NCBI GenBank assembly: GCA_963931925.1
Contig: OZ007572.1
Coordinates: 26,276,691-26,340,690, forward strand
Source of the DNA: Onchidella celtica
Taxonomy: Eukaryota; Mollusca; Gastropoda; Systellommatophora; Onchidiidae
Direction of reading: 5' to 3'
Length of the DNA stretch: 64,000 nucleotides
Below the pieces are notes generated by a model. That model did no database searches and was not told where the DNA came from. It saw nothing but the letters and a program-made list of their open reading frames with translations. Made by a program: the position numbers and the translations under genes. How positions within the stretch are numbered: the stretch's first letter is position 1; each line of letters begins with the position of its first letter. Of this stretch, positions 1 through 11,669 are shown piece after piece.

Positions 1-696
1 AAGTTGTCACAGGCACTAGAGAACTTATCAACACAGTTTTCTGTTGAGACGTAACTACCGCCTTATTGTTTACTGTATCTCTTCTAAATCAAAAGCATTG
101 TCTGTGACATGGACATGTTAACCAGTGAACTACTGTCGGAATCACAAAGACTATGCTTTCAAAGGCTCTCCCCACACTTTCAAAAGATGTAACATCGACA
201 TGCAAACTGTTGCTCAACAAATTTGCAATATTATCTCATTTTCTCACAAGCTGACCACCATCTGGAGTTGTCTGTATAGAGATCTAAGAACCAGTCAGAA
301 ACAAGCTCTGAACTGACCTTTGCCCCAAATGTCCACATTGGTTTATTAGTATGTGTCAGTCAGGATGAAACCATTTGTGTAGGGCTTGGGAGGACGTGGC
401 TAGTTTAGTAGTTATCATGCTTCGTTCTCACGAAAACTAAAGAGCTGTCAGTTTGGAATCATAAGTCAGATCATTGGTTAGAGACGGACAGACTAAGGTT
501 TTGCTGGTTAATTCATTATCAAGTGTGATAAGGCATAGCAGCGAATGTTTTCATACGGATCAATAAAAACAAAACCACGCGGGCAGCGTGTGTGGTCATC
601 CCATAGCGGCAAGGGTCAGTGACCCCAGATAAGATTCTCCGTGAGTAAGGTCACTGACTGGGCAGCAGGCTTTATGAGTAGCACGCGGGGTGAGAG
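1..696 (+). mobile_element. TTAA-flanked piggyBac-like MITE, copy 1 (left end altered or cut by window edge)
   Basis: From about position 50 this matches, base for base over long stretches, the MITE copies at 50,325-51,078 and 55,666-56,419. It shares, for example, the stretch about cells CTGTATCTCTTCTAAATCAA and the segment with CATCTGGAGTTGTCTGTAT. Its right end, CGGGGTGAGAG, is followed by TTAA at 697-700, as in the other copies. The left terminal repeat is not recognisable before position 45. The element has no coding capacity; it is a non-autonomous repeat. Assignment to piggyBac rests on the TTAA target site and the CCCT-type ends of the sister copies. Confidence 0.7.
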
Positions 697-744
697 TTAA
701 TAGTGAGGTGGTTCAGTGGGATATGGATATTTCCCTCCGTGCCC

Positions 745-1640
745 TTATAAAATATTTTTACTGTGTTTTGCTCTTCTCTCTTCTAGTCGTGTCCACTCGA
801 GGTCTCTCATCATTTCATTTACACTACTACTTCTAGAATAATCATTCGTCACAAAGCGTGCAACTCTTCTCTGGATCCTTTCCAGTTGGTCTATGATTGT
901 TAATTCGATAGTGTAGGTCCCAGACACTGCAGCCGTACAGAGCCTCACAAAGGTTTTATAGCATTTTTCTTTTACTTTCCTATCACAGTTAGAGATGTTC
1001 CTTTTCAGAAATGCGAGTGTATTGATTAAATGTTGTGTGCTATAAATAATTAATATGTTGGCTCCATGTAATGTAAGTTTTCTGTCCAATGTAACTCCTA
1101 AATATTTAGCTTCATCTGTTTCGTTCAATTGCTCGTCATGTATAAAGTAGTCTGAGGTGATGTTGTGATGTTTATTTGAAATTCTCAGGACTTGGCATTT
1201 TTTTGGGTGGAATTCCATACTCCAGTCCCTGTCCCATTTTTGTAGACTATCCAAATCTTTACTGTAAAATTTCTGTGTCTTCTTTTGAGTTTATTGTTCT
1301 ATACAGAAGGCTATCATCGGCAAACAGTCGTAATTTAGTGCCTGGAGAGATCTTACTTGGCATATTTATATATCATTAATGGCATATCAATCAATTATAT
1401 AAACGAGAAATAGCAAGGGGCCCATTATAGTACCCTGAGGAACTCCCGGGAGGACTGGTGCAGGACTGGATGACTTTCCGTCAACGACAACAATCTGTGA
1501 TCTGTTTCCTAAAAAAGATTTAATCCACTTTCGAGTACTGTTTCTACATCCATAATGGTTTAGCCTAGTTTAGTCAAAAGACTAGCATGGTGCACTTTAT
1601 CGAAAGCCTTACTAAAAATAAAATCGAATAAAATAGATCT
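745..1640 (-). pseudogene. CR1/Jockey-like LINE reverse transcriptase fragment
   Basis: Reading the minus strand, the order of reverse transcriptase motifs is FSKAFDKVH (near 1,590-1,615), PQGTIMGPLLF (near 1,405-1,440), LFADDSLLY (near 1,295-1,325, the catalytic FADD box), then an open stretch of 169 residues from 1,254 to 745 with KYLGVTLDRKL and LERIQRRVARFV, the usual C-terminal signature of CR1/Jockey-type LINEs. It is a 3' fragment: endonuclease and the first reverse transcriptase motifs are missing, and the frame is broken upstream of 1,254. Its 5' side stops where the 1.05-kb inverted-repeat element begins near 1,640, so that insertion may have cut it. Confidence 0.85.
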
Positions 1641-2690
1641 ATGGTCAATGCACTAGGTGCGGTCACGAGGCAGGAAATGGTATGCCCAGAAGTAAACAAA
1701 GTCCAGCAAGCTTCTGACTGGCTCAATTTATCCACTGAACTTTGGGCTTGTCAGTGAACACTTCAAATTCTCTCTCAGTTAATCTGTGCTGGTCAGAACA
1801 CTTTTCATGTGTAAGCATCAACTGCATGTCTGTGCGGTCACCTGCTGGTGGTGCAGTCACAAGTTGCTGGTCGTGCAGTCACCTGCATGTAAGTGCCATC
1901 AGTGCATGCTCTCTGTGCGATCAATATCAAAATAGATCTGATAATCAATCTTCCTATCCTCTTCTTTTCCAATTCCCTGACTTCCCACTCTTTCTTGTCC
2001 TCATGCTGAATTTACTAGACTTATTCTTTGATCAAGTTGCAAAATGCCTTGAAATATAGATCTAGCCTATGTATTTGGATTTTACCACAATATCATTCTT
2101 TGTTTCTCACTAAATTCAGTTGTTTACTATTAGCTGGTGTGCAGTGGCTCTTTTTTATCATGTAATCATATTAATATTATAATAATAAGAAATAATGCTG
2201 CTAGTGATCTCAGTTGATGCAAACACAACACTGACTGATGTCACACTGCAACTACCAGTGACCGCACCTCATGCAGGGTGTCAGATGAATGCATGACAGT
2301 GCAGTCTGCGCCATATATGTGCATAATCACACTCATGATACCCAGAAAACATATTTTTAATGAAAATCCACTCAAAGTAGAGTGTCCAGAGCACTTCTGT
2401 GAGCTTACACCAGACCACTAAATGGAGAAAACTGTAGGGTCACAAATTTACCTTTGAACTCAAGATGGAAGTTTTGGGGACACAAAACTTTGAAAAGTTA
2501 TTCTTCAAGGCAAAATACAAGCTTAGATAACAGTCATATGCGATGTGATGTTGTGATGTCTTGATAAGAACGTCACAAAATGTGGATCAGTCACAAAAAC
2601 AACCGCAAATGAAACTGTATGGAATTGGAAAAATAAATATTGACCGCACCGACATGCTGACCGCACCTAGGGCTAGTGCATTGACTATAG
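1641..2690 (+). mobile_element. 1.05-kb terminal-inverted-repeat DNA element, copy A
   Basis: The left end ATGGTCAATGCACTAGGTGC is matched in inverted form at the right end (about 2,655-2,690), giving a terminal inverted repeat of roughly 25-30 bp. The motif GTGCGGTCA, or a close variant such as GTGCAGTCA, recurs inside both ends (1,653, 1,836, 1,851 and 1,874 on +, and near 2,262, 2,640 and 2,658 on -), as expected of transposase binding sites. A near-identical copy lies inverted at 59,598-60,655. The 105-codon open frame at 1,742-2,059 is also present there with one residue changed, but it looks like no known protein. The superfamily is not identified. Both ends abut AGATCT/TAGATC simple repeats. 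Confidence 0.75.
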
Positions 2691-2830
2691 ATCTAGATCT
2701 AGATTATCTAGATCTAGAATATCTAGATCTAGATCTAGAGTCTAGATCTAGATCTAGATCTAATAATAATATCAGTCTGTTGTTATTCAACTTTTCAAGT
2801 ATGATCTAGAAATCTAGATCTAGATTCTAG
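2684..2830. repeat. TAGATC palindromic simple repeat, with a smaller cluster at 2,965-3,013
   Basis: Imperfect arrays of TCTAGATCTAGATC, made of overlapping AGATCT and TCTAGA palindromes. Similar short arrays occur at 12,400-12,425, 56,457-56,471, 58,692-58,716 and 60,649-60,682. No gene is seen here. Confidence 0.8.
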
Positions 2831-3013
2831 AAAATATCACCAATCAATAGACAGAAAACTCCCGAAATAAAGTTATCCAGTGTAAATTCATTTGCACAAT
2901 AGGCTACACAATGCATTGTAATTTGTATATTGTAACGGCGCTTCCGACCCGCGAGGTCTAGACTTAGCTATACTAGACTAGATCTAGAGTTAGATCTAGA
3001 TTCTAGATCTAAA

Positions 3014-4155
3014 CGGATCACCTCATGATGCCTTGTTGTTCTCTATTCAGATATGAGTTAGTAAAAACACCTGCTAATCCAATAGTGACATCAATAACTT
3101 TGTAACACTGCAAACGAGAACACAATACGACTTACTCAATGGATTCAGAGGTACACGTAAGCCTAACGCATGCCCATGTTGGATTTTCACGCTTGCATTT
3201 GGAGGCGTCATGGGATATTTCGCCGGAAATGGCGGGTTTTACCATTTGCTGGAAAGAAAGCCACATTGTGTTACTCAGAGTATCGTCTCTCATCTGTGCG
3301 AATGTCTCATTTGAAAGGAGCAGCATTATAATTTCATGTATATATAAAAGCCCTGTATAAAATAAAAGAAAAGTATGCTGCAAATTTTGATGTGCAGTGA
3401 ACCCTATTTTCAAAGTTCAGAATTATAACTTTCATTACTTCTACTAGGCCTACCAGCACCCATGATCTGTGGGTGTTCTTTTGTTCTTTTTTTTTAGCTT
3501 TGGATGGGAAAAGACGTTGGGCCGTTAGGGGCAGAAATTTGTATGAGGAACACATGGCAGTTGTTTTTGGGGGGATTGGAGGGAGGGGGGGTGAAAAGAG
3601 TAATCTGCTTGGACTCCGAAAAATAAAATTAGGCGGAGAAATAGTCAATTAGTGTGGGAAAGAAAGGACAAGTGGAAAACACAACGTGAAATAGAACAAC
3701 AAATCAAGTGAAAAAAAAGGGAAGCTGAAAAAATAGACTTTTGAAAGAAAGTATGATTTATTAAAGAGGTCTGGTTTATTTTTTATCAAGGGGTCATTCA
3801 AGTGACGATTTCTATCACACTGGCGGGGTTACAATCACTTCGGCTACTTTGACCGATAGGCCCCTTATTACTTTACCAATGTTAAAATCGGGCAAAAAGA
3901 AAAAGTTGTATGTAGCGAAACCTGCGTGAGAAATAAAAACCAAACGATACAAAGCAAACTAGGGAGAATACAGAAAATGCTCAAATTTTCGGCTTTCGTC
4001 GTTATCAAGAAAAAAAAAATGGAACAGAGAAAACAATCGAACAATAAAAGATTTCAACAGGAAATGTATAGAATAGAAGCGAAACAGGATTATGTTACTT
4101 AGTTGCGAGTTCTTGCTTGGTTAGCAGCACAAAAGCACGTCCATATCAAAACTAT
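3014..4155. other. No gene recognised; A-rich intergenic DNA
   Basis: Short open frames on both strands here have no recognisable domain and are low-complexity. The part from 3,480 to 4,080 is rich in poly-A and poly-G runs. It may include the decayed 5' part of the hAT element whose transposase C-terminus follows at 4,156. Confidence 0.6.
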
Positions 4156-4318
4156 CCAGTTTCAACTGCTTGTTGTGAAAGAAGTTTCTCAAACTTAAAT
4201 TTATTCAAAAGTATCAGAGATCTACAATGAGCCAAGAAAGGCTGGGTAACCTAGTAATAGAGACTTCAATACCGGTACTGTCGTTGAAAACTGCTCAAAT
4301 TAAAATCAGGCGATTTTA
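4156..4318 (+). pseudogene. hAT transposase C-terminal dimerisation domain, fragment
   Basis: Translation gives PVSTACCERSFSNLNLFK, then after a one-base shift RSTMSQERLGNLVIE. This is the hallmark C-terminal dimerisation region of hAT-superfamily transposases, of the kind also found in ZMYM- and TTF-type hAT-derived proteins. A frameshift near 4,222 and the absence of the rest of the protein show that it is dead. A second, inverted remnant of the same domain lies at 6,782-6,897. Confidence 0.85.
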
Positions 4319-5002
4319 AATAAATTTATTGACTATACTAGCATTGAATGTGCATATACTTCACTCTAATTTTCTTCCAATAGATGTGCTTTATAGTAAG
4401 AGATTCAATACTGGACTGGTGGAAGGTACTCCGGCCCTGGGAGCTGGCAATCCACGCCTCGCCATTGAGGCAGGGTGCTACAAGGTGCTCGCCCGTCGTT
4501 TTCTTTCGTCTTCTACCTAATTGGTAACAACTACTGTAATCTATAAAGATAATAATACATTCCCGTGAATTAATTTTAAATGATGTTCTACAACACTCCC
4601 ATTTAGTTTGAAATTACCCCCCGTAATGTGACCTATCGTTGACATTAATTTGCTGATGAGCACAGTTTAGTACGAAAGCCACATTGTTTTTTTCTCTTCG
4701 AGCTACATGCACGTCCCGTTGTACTGCAATAATGAGTCTAGATGAGTTGGACTCACAGATGTAGTAGAGATGTACACAGGGTGACCCGCCCCCCACCAAA
4801 AAAAAACTGAACCCACAAATCTGAGGAAGTTTTTGGGCATCAGTGGGAGGACGCTGAGGGATAGATCGAGATAAGCAGTGGTTTCAGCAAGACGGGGGCC
4901 ATCCCCCCCCCCTCCCCACACATCAAATGACTCCCGAGCCTGGCTGAGAGAGTGAGTTCAGGAACGACTAATCAGCCAGAATTGTGACGTTGAGTCAATG
5001 AG
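4319..5002. other. No gene recognised
   Basis: AT-rich start, then a GC-richer piece (4,425-4,500) that may be the 3' end of the hAT element. The frames on both strands carry no known motif. Confidence 0.5.
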
Positions 5003-5259
5003 TGGGCACCGCATTCACCGGACTTGAACCTCCCCAGATTTTTATCTCTGGGGGGTATCTCAAGGACAATGTGTACGAGAACAACCCTCAAACGATTGGT
5101 GAACTGAAGGCAGCGATCACAGCAAAAATCAGAGAAATCCCCAAAGAGGAATGTATTCGAGTACTTGACAATGAGCGCGACGTATGCAAGTTTGCATCAA
5201 ACGCCATTTGGAACATATTTTGGAAAGACTATGACTTCCACGCAAAGCAACCAAGATAG
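5003..5259 (+). pseudogene. Tc1/mariner-like (IS630 superfamily) transposase C-terminal fragment
   Basis: The three frames together give WAPHSPDLNLP, then DFYLWG, then GYLKDNVYENNPQTIGELK and IREIPKEECIRVLDN. This is the pattern around the third catalytic acid and the following helices in mariner-like transposases (family pattern SPDLxPxDFxLWGYLKDxVY). Two frameshifts between 5,030 and 5,060 break it. The N-terminal two thirds of the protein are absent. The open frame at 5,002-5,259 begins with GTG and is not a real start. Confidence 0.75.
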
Positions 5260-5778
5260 CTGAAACTTTGGAGAATGAATGTGCACAGGGTGAAGTTTAA
5301 GTCCAGCTTAATATCGAGGAATTTGTTGGACCTTTGTGGGATTTAATAAATTTTTTCTGTTTTTTTTTGGGGGGGGGGGCGTTCGCCCTGTATTATATCT
5401 ATGACTGGACTACACCAGTGAAGACAGAAAAAACAGTATTGCTATAATGGGGAAAAAGTTTGTTGGGGCAAAGACTAAACCAATATGGGTCCAATATCTC
5501 TAACACATTGCCTCATCAAATCCCACTGCAGAGGATGAAGTGATTCAGGTAGATGAGACGAAATCGACAGGGAGAAGGGTAAAAACATTGAGTTTATCCT
5601 GTCTGCATAATATTGATAAATTAAACAGTCTTTTCCCTCCGCCCACCCGTCTGTGTGTATGTCCATTTACCTGTCCCACTGTCTGTCTGTCTGTCCTCTC
5701 CGTCCGCCCGCCTGTGTGTTCTATCTCCCTGTCTGTCTGCCTATCAGTCAGTCTTTCCACTCCGCCCGCTCGTCTGGC
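5260..5778. other. No gene recognised; pyrimidine-rich approach to a microsatellite
   Basis: Contains a poly-T/poly-G run at 5,356-5,380 and, from 5,640, degenerate CTGTCTGTC tracts that lead into the TATC array. Confidence 0.6.
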
Positions 5779-6068
<290 letters not shown>

Positions 6069-6781
6069 AGGCCCATATGTCTGTCAACAATAATTCATTG
6101 TGATTATGATGCAGACAGCCTAACATCTGTTATCTAAAACCAAGATATATGATGAAGTTAGTGTTTCTTGACCGGAATTCATCTTAATTAGTGCTGCACA
6201 AATCAATGCTCGGGTTCCCGTATATTCCATTGGTTTTGTACTGTTTAAACAGGAACGATTGATAAACACAACAGAGATTTAACTGGCCCATGTATCACAG
6301 ATTAAACGACTTGTGAAAAATATATAACGGTGTGCCATTTTTACAGTGGTAACGATGAAGTGGCAACCGTGGAGGAGACTATTATTCTGTTTATTCACTA
6401 TAACAATGCCCCCCCCCTCCCCCTCTTCCTTGATTTTCTCATCGCCCTTATGCTGTCACTCGCCCACCTATTCACCAATAGCCTACTCACAAACACAGTG
6501 GCATTGCGTGGGTTGCCAGCGCCTGTGGCAAGCAGGTATCCTCCCCGCTGTTCGTGGATTGTTGGCATTCCTCCAGTTGTTTTTTTTTTTCTACCACAGC
6601 AACATTGAATCCCTTACGCCCTTCTCCCTCCCTAAACAGATGTATTGTATTTTTGGAAAATACTGATGTGAAATTAAATTAAATGCATTTACACTGGAAT
6701 TTATTAAAAATCGCCTAGTTTTAGTTTGTGCAGCCTTTTCAACAATAGTATTGAAATCAACGTTGAAATCTCTTTCAGTTT
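6069..6781. other. No gene recognised
   Basis: Open frames at 6,330-6,666 overlap in two frames and are rich in proline and leucine from CT-rich DNA. There is no splice-consistent extension and no known motif. Confidence 0.55.
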
Positions 6782-6897
6782 ACAGTATTGCTAGGTTATT
6801 ACTCAGTCTTTCTTAGCTCATTGTAGATCTCTGATACGTTTTGATTAAGTTAAGGTTTGAGAAACTTCTTCACATCAATCTTGCAGTTGAAACAGTG
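6782..6897 (-). pseudogene. hAT transposase C-terminal dimerisation domain, second fragment
   Basis: On the minus strand the translation reads TVSTA, then RSFSNLNLIKTYQRSTMS, then ERLSNNLAIL, with in-frame stops after the alanine-rich start and after TMS. It is the same hAT dimerisation region as at 4,156-4,318 but in the opposite orientation, and the two share unusual residues (RSFSNLNL, RSTMS). It is a dead remnant. Confidence 0.8.
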
Positions 6898-8779
6898 TAT
6901 AGATCTAGTTTTGAAATTTTGCGCCCCTATGAATTTTGCGTTCAGGGCACTCGCCGCTGTGGCCCCACCCACGCTACGCCACTGCGGTGGCACTGCCGTT
7001 GGATTAGCGGTACTTTCTCGCCGTTGAATCCTTGTAACTGAAAGTTATCTTTGTGAAAAAAGGTAGAAATAATCGGTCCTTGGGAATTTCCCCAAGATCT
7101 TGAGATTTTAGAGGTTACATTTTGGGATCGTGGCTTTTTTTTTTTTTTGTTGTGTTTCTTTTTCTTTGTTTTTACAGACCTTGGGATTTTTCAGGCTATT
7201 GTATCTCTGTATTTTGCTAGTATATCTTTGTAAAACAAAATAAAACACACACAAAATTGCCCTTCCATTAAAGTTTGCAACTCAAAAGGAAAAAATAAAG
7301 CCAAATGGCCCAAGAAGCAGTTTGAAATTGCCATGTCACGGGATCTTTTGCGCCTGCGTGCCAACCACTGCTCTGCTTAGTGATTTCAAGATGTGATGAA
7401 ATTGTAAATGTTAATGTATTTTTTTGGGTTTGAGAAAAGAAAAATCTTACCTCATCTTGGGATTTTTTTTTTACGCCAAGACAGGCTTCCCAGCCGGCTG
7501 TAGGCTGGGGTCTCTTTCTTGCTGCGATGCCCTCGATGGTACATATACAAGCAGATGGAAAAACAACAACAACAACGGCATCTTCAGTGCACACATTTAT
7601 ATCCTTTGTAAACTGGTTTGCAGAACGTGTGTGCTAGGCTAGGAGGTAGATAAAACAGATGAAAATAGACAGAATGCCCATGCCACGAACACATTCGTGG
7701 GCACACAATCACACCAATAGACATCCCCCCTCCCCCCCCCCCCTCCAAGCCGCGGACCAAAAAAAGGAAAACTGCTCACCATTGAGACGAAACACCTTCC
7801 CTGTGGGGAGTGAGGAGACATGTACATGAAAATGGAAAAAACAAAAACAACAAAAAAGGTGGCTGTTAGTGTCAATTTGAAACGTGAAACTTCTTTAACT
7901 AATGTACGCCAAAAAGGCAATAGATCGCCCCCCAAAAAAAAAATATTCACGCGTGTCCACGTTCCCAAGCAAAATGCCGACATTTACTGGCGTATTGACA
8001 ACGAATCTGTTATTGTAAATATGTAGGCTACGCATCCCAATACGTATACCTCATCCTCAGCCCTACATCTTATCGTCCCCTACCCGATCCTATTCCGCTA
8101 CAGTAGGTAATAACTCAAAATCTACACTTTCTGCCATCTTTTATACAACCAGTCCTGCGGTCAATAACATGTGTTTTGACACGCTATGTTTCGATAAGTC
8201 AATAAACAAAACCCTCTGTTTCACAATTGAAACATTACATTTTTATTTGCTACAGCGATAAGAAATCCCCTAACAGAGAACATATCAAAAAATATTTCCC
8301 ACTCTCTCGTGAATTTTGCAAAGACAAATGCTCAGCGGTTATTGTTGCTGTGGTTGTTGAGCATTGAATTCTGCAATATGTGAATAAAAAACAAACAAAA
8401 AGAAAAAAAAAGTGGCACGGGGACTCCAGCACACACTACCCTACCTAGCACAGATGTGCCGTGTGACTATGTGGTTGCGAGAGCACTTTTCCCATGACAT
8501 GGACGATCCTAAGTCTAATACTACAGTACCAGTTGCCCCTTAAGATCTAAGGAAGTAGGTTCTAATCCGTATGTTTTGTCCGGCCTACCCCCGACCAAAC
8601 TCCACCCCAGCACTCAGTCCCTCAGCAGCGTCTTAGGGGAGGAAACTCGCCAGATCCCAGGCTATATTACAGGTTAGTTGGGCGTGACTAACCGTGCGAG
8701 TACCTTGGTCGACCGTCGACCTCAACGCTACATGGAAGCAGGAGCCAGTGACCACCCGGGTTTCCTCAAAGTGGCTGTT
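6898..8779. other. No gene recognised; intergenic
   Basis: Mixed AT-rich sequence with many homopolymer tracts (poly-T at 7,134, poly-C at 7,725-7,743, poly-A at 7,930). Several short open frames on both strands lack domains and conserved features. GC-richer DNA at 8,570-8,760 directly precedes the SINE dimer and may belong to another repeat. Confidence 0.5.
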
Positions 8780-9260
8780 CTGTACTATAAATGATTTGAG
8801 GTCTTTATTTTAGGAGGTTCGCTGCCCTTGGCATTTACACCTCACTTTACTTGTTTTATTATTTCTTGTTCTGGCGGGGGGGGGGGGGGGGATGATATGG
8901 ATAAATTTTTAATCTATTAATTTCAATTTTGCCCGGGCAGCGGCCTTTCGGCCTGCTCTTTACGATTTCCAACTGCCAAGGTATCTTTAACGTGCGCAAC
9001 GTGCACACGGGCCCTCCGAATTTTTTCGTCCTTATCCGAGAAGACTAGGTACTCGATCCTACCCCCCAATAGGACCAGGGACTTGAAAATATGAGAAAAA
9101 TCCAATTTCCAAGAACTACTCGATCCTACTCCCCAATAGGACCAGGGACTTGAAAATATGAGAAAAATCCACTTTCCAACATGCCTGCACTGCCCGGGTT
9201 TAGAACCCGGGACCCTTGGCATGAGAGGCGAGCACCTTGCCTCTAGACCACCTTGTCCCT
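8780..9260 (-). mobile_element. tRNA-derived SINE, copy A (complete head)
   Basis: On the minus strand the element starts near 9,257 with a tRNA-like head: A-box-like TGGTCTAGAGG and B-box-like GGGTTCTAAACC, separated by the normal distance for an internal RNA polymerase III promoter. The body has two copies of a roughly 50-bp unit (containing CCTATTGGGG and CTTGAAAATA read on the respective strands), then a central segment with CTTGGCAGTTGGAAATCG, a long C run, and a tail ending at 8,780. A second copy follows directly with a period of 481 bp. Confidence 0.8.
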
Positions 9261-9719
9261 CTGTACTATAAATGATTTGAGGTCTTTATTTTAGGAGGTT
9301 CGCTGCCCTTGGCATTTACACCTCACTTTACTTGTTTTATTATTTCTTGTTCTGGCGGGGGGGGGGGGGGGGATGATATGGATAAATTTTAATCTATTAA
9401 TTTCAATTTTGCCCGGGCAGCGGCCTTTCGGCCTGCTCTTTACGATTTCCAACTGCCAAGGTATCTTTAACGTGCGCAACGTGCACACGGGCCCTCCGAA
9501 TTTTTTCGTCCTTATCCGAGAAGACTAGGTACTCGATCCTACCCCCCAATAGGACCAGGGACTTGAAAATATGAGAAAAATCCAATTTCCAAGAACTACT
9601 CGATCCTACCCCCCAATAGGACCAGGGACTTGAAAATATGAGAAAAATCCACTTTCCAACATGCCTGCACTGCCCGGGTTTAGAACCCGGGACCCTTGGC
9701 ATGAGAGGCGAGCACCTTA
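9261..9719 (-). mobile_element. tRNA-derived SINE, copy B (head truncated)
   Basis: Nearly identical to 8,780-9,260, in the same orientation and directly abutting it. The similarity stops at 9,718-9,719 inside the tRNA-like head, so this copy has lost the first 35-40 bp including most of the A box. The B box at 9,672-9,692 remains. The head-to-tail arrangement could be a tandem duplication or insertion of one SINE into the end of the other. Confidence 0.8.
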
Positions 9720-10430
9720 AATAAATTTGGATTTTTCTTATATGACACACAATCCATACATTGTCTGCCGTTATGGGTTTGACCTCATTATGAATAAACT
9801 CACATATTAAATCCATTTCTTTACAAACCTTACTTAAACTACATGGTTTTCACTAAAACACGTTCGACTAGCACCATAAGCCAAAGATATAAGCCTTCCA
9901 TTGGAAATCGGACAATAAATATTCTTTTTGCAAAAAGTGTAAACTCCACACATGATTACCTACCTTTGCCCTTGACATTTGCTTGACTTTTATTTACAAA
10001 ACGGAAGCAGAAGTGGGAATCGATACCATTATAATTATATTCTCATTCAAATGAATGTCACAACAGATTGAATACTTTCTCTTACTTTCTCGAATATATG
10101 AAACTTTTCACTTGCATTTACATTAGGGTTTTTCTTCCTCTGGTTTGCAGGTTTCATGTCTGACATTATAAGAAAGTCCCTATTTAGGATTCGAAATTCG
10201 ATACCAAATAGACACATCCATTACCAAAGAGATGAACTCACCACCCTTACCACTAAAAATCCCATAACTTCTAAATTATGATACATTCATTCAAAATTTT
10301 ACAGTAGAAAGGAAAAACTTGTCGGACTTGCCATATCTCACCATAAAAATCCCATAACCTCTAACTTATCATATATAACGTCAATGTCATGGCCAAACCA
10401 CTTATCTCATGGAAACAAAGTTTTACGAAA
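9720..10430. other. No gene recognised; AT-rich DNA with a weak internal repeat
   Basis: Short related phrases such as CACCATAAAAATCCCATAAC (10,247 and 10,340 regions) suggest an old local duplication. Nothing codes. Confidence 0.5.
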
Positions 10431-10431
10431 G

Positions 10432-11110
10432 ACTTGTCAGCTCTTTTGGACTTGTACAAGTGACTTGTTGACTTTGTCGGCGTTGTCGGACTTGCCCAGC
10501 AAACTGGTCGGACTTGTTGGACTTGTTTGACAGATTTTTTGGACTTGACGGACTTGTCAGACTTGGCGGTCTTGTGTTACAGACTTGTTGGATTTGTGCG
10601 GTTGATTTGTTGAGTTTGACGGATTTGCCAGACCTGTCGAATCTGAGCTCCGGACTTGTCAGATTTGTCAAACCTGTACAGCGGACTAGTTGAACATGTC
10701 GGGATTGCTAAAAATATTGGATTTTTTAAACTCTTTGTTGGACTTGTCAGACTTGTGCCCTGGAGTTGTTGGGCTTGTGCAGCAGACTTGTCCGGTAAAC
10801 TTGTCATACTTGTTGAACCTGTGCAGCAGACTTCTTGGACTTGTCGGACTTGTGCGGCGAACTTGTCTGACTTGCTCTTGGGACTTTTCAGACTTGTGCA
10901 GCGGATTAGTCAGCCTTATCAGACTTGTGTCCCTGGCTGGTCATACTTATCCTGCAGAATTGTTGGACTTGTGCTGCAGATTTGGTGGACTTATCGGATG
11001 TCTGCGGTGGACTTATCAGATGTGTCGGACTTGGCAGACTTGTTCGGTAAACTTTGTTGGGATTGTACAGTGGATTTGTCAGATATGTCATAATTGTGCG
11101 GCCGGCATGT
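10432..11110. repeat. Degenerate CTTGTCGGA-type satellite, about 0.68 kb
   Basis: The 9-bp phrase GACTTGTCG, with variants (GACTTGTCA, GACTTGTGC followed by AGCG), recurs dozens of times. Because the units are multiples of three, long open frames exist on both strands: 145 and 170 codons on +, 82 and 76 on -, rich in DLS/GLV or SDKS repeats. No non-repetitive domain is present. I treat it as a satellite, not a gene. Confidence 0.85.
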
Positions 11111-11638
11111 CAGAACATGTCAAAGTGTGTGTGTGTGTGTGTGCGTGTGTATGTGTTTGTGTCCCGGTTTTAGATCTAGATCATACAGTGAAAAGGTTAT
11201 GAATTGAAGATTTCCTTTTAGGGATATTATCTGAGCACTTGCACGTTATTAATATTTATCCTAACACTAATCCCAATAAAAGCTTGCAAATCTAATGGGT
11301 GAAAAAGAGCTAGGCGTTTAAAATATATGTAGTAGCCTGTATATTTGTGTGTGGTTGTGTATGTGTCTGTCGTCTGTCTGGGTGCCTTTCTTTTTCTCCT
11401 TCTCTTTGTCTCACCCTCTCTCTCTGCCTCGTATCTCTCTTTCCCTCTGTCCCTGCCTCTTCCTATTCTTGCTCTCTCTTTCTAATCTCTGCCTCTCTCT
11501 CATTGCGTCTGTATTGTCTGTATGTCTCCTTATCCTTCTCTCCCCCCTCCCCCACTCCCGCTCTTTCCCCCTCCCTCTTTCCTTTCCTTATCCAGTCCCT
11601 GTCTCTCCTCCTATCTCTCTACACCACCCCGGCCTCTC

Positions 11639-11669
<31 letters not shown>

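Noticed and set aside
1742-2059. A 105-codon frame conserved between two places in the window (also 60,231-60,548)
   Set aside because: The whole 1.05-kb transposon is conserved, including non-coding parts, so identity reflects recent copying. No known domain, and composition is that of the repeat boxes.
9182-9257. A tRNA gene on the minus strand
   Set aside because: The head leads directly into a repeated SINE body and is present in two tandem copies.
10656-11202. A 145-170 codon protein gene
   Set aside because: All residues come from the CTTGTCGGA satellite, and the opposite strand is just as open.
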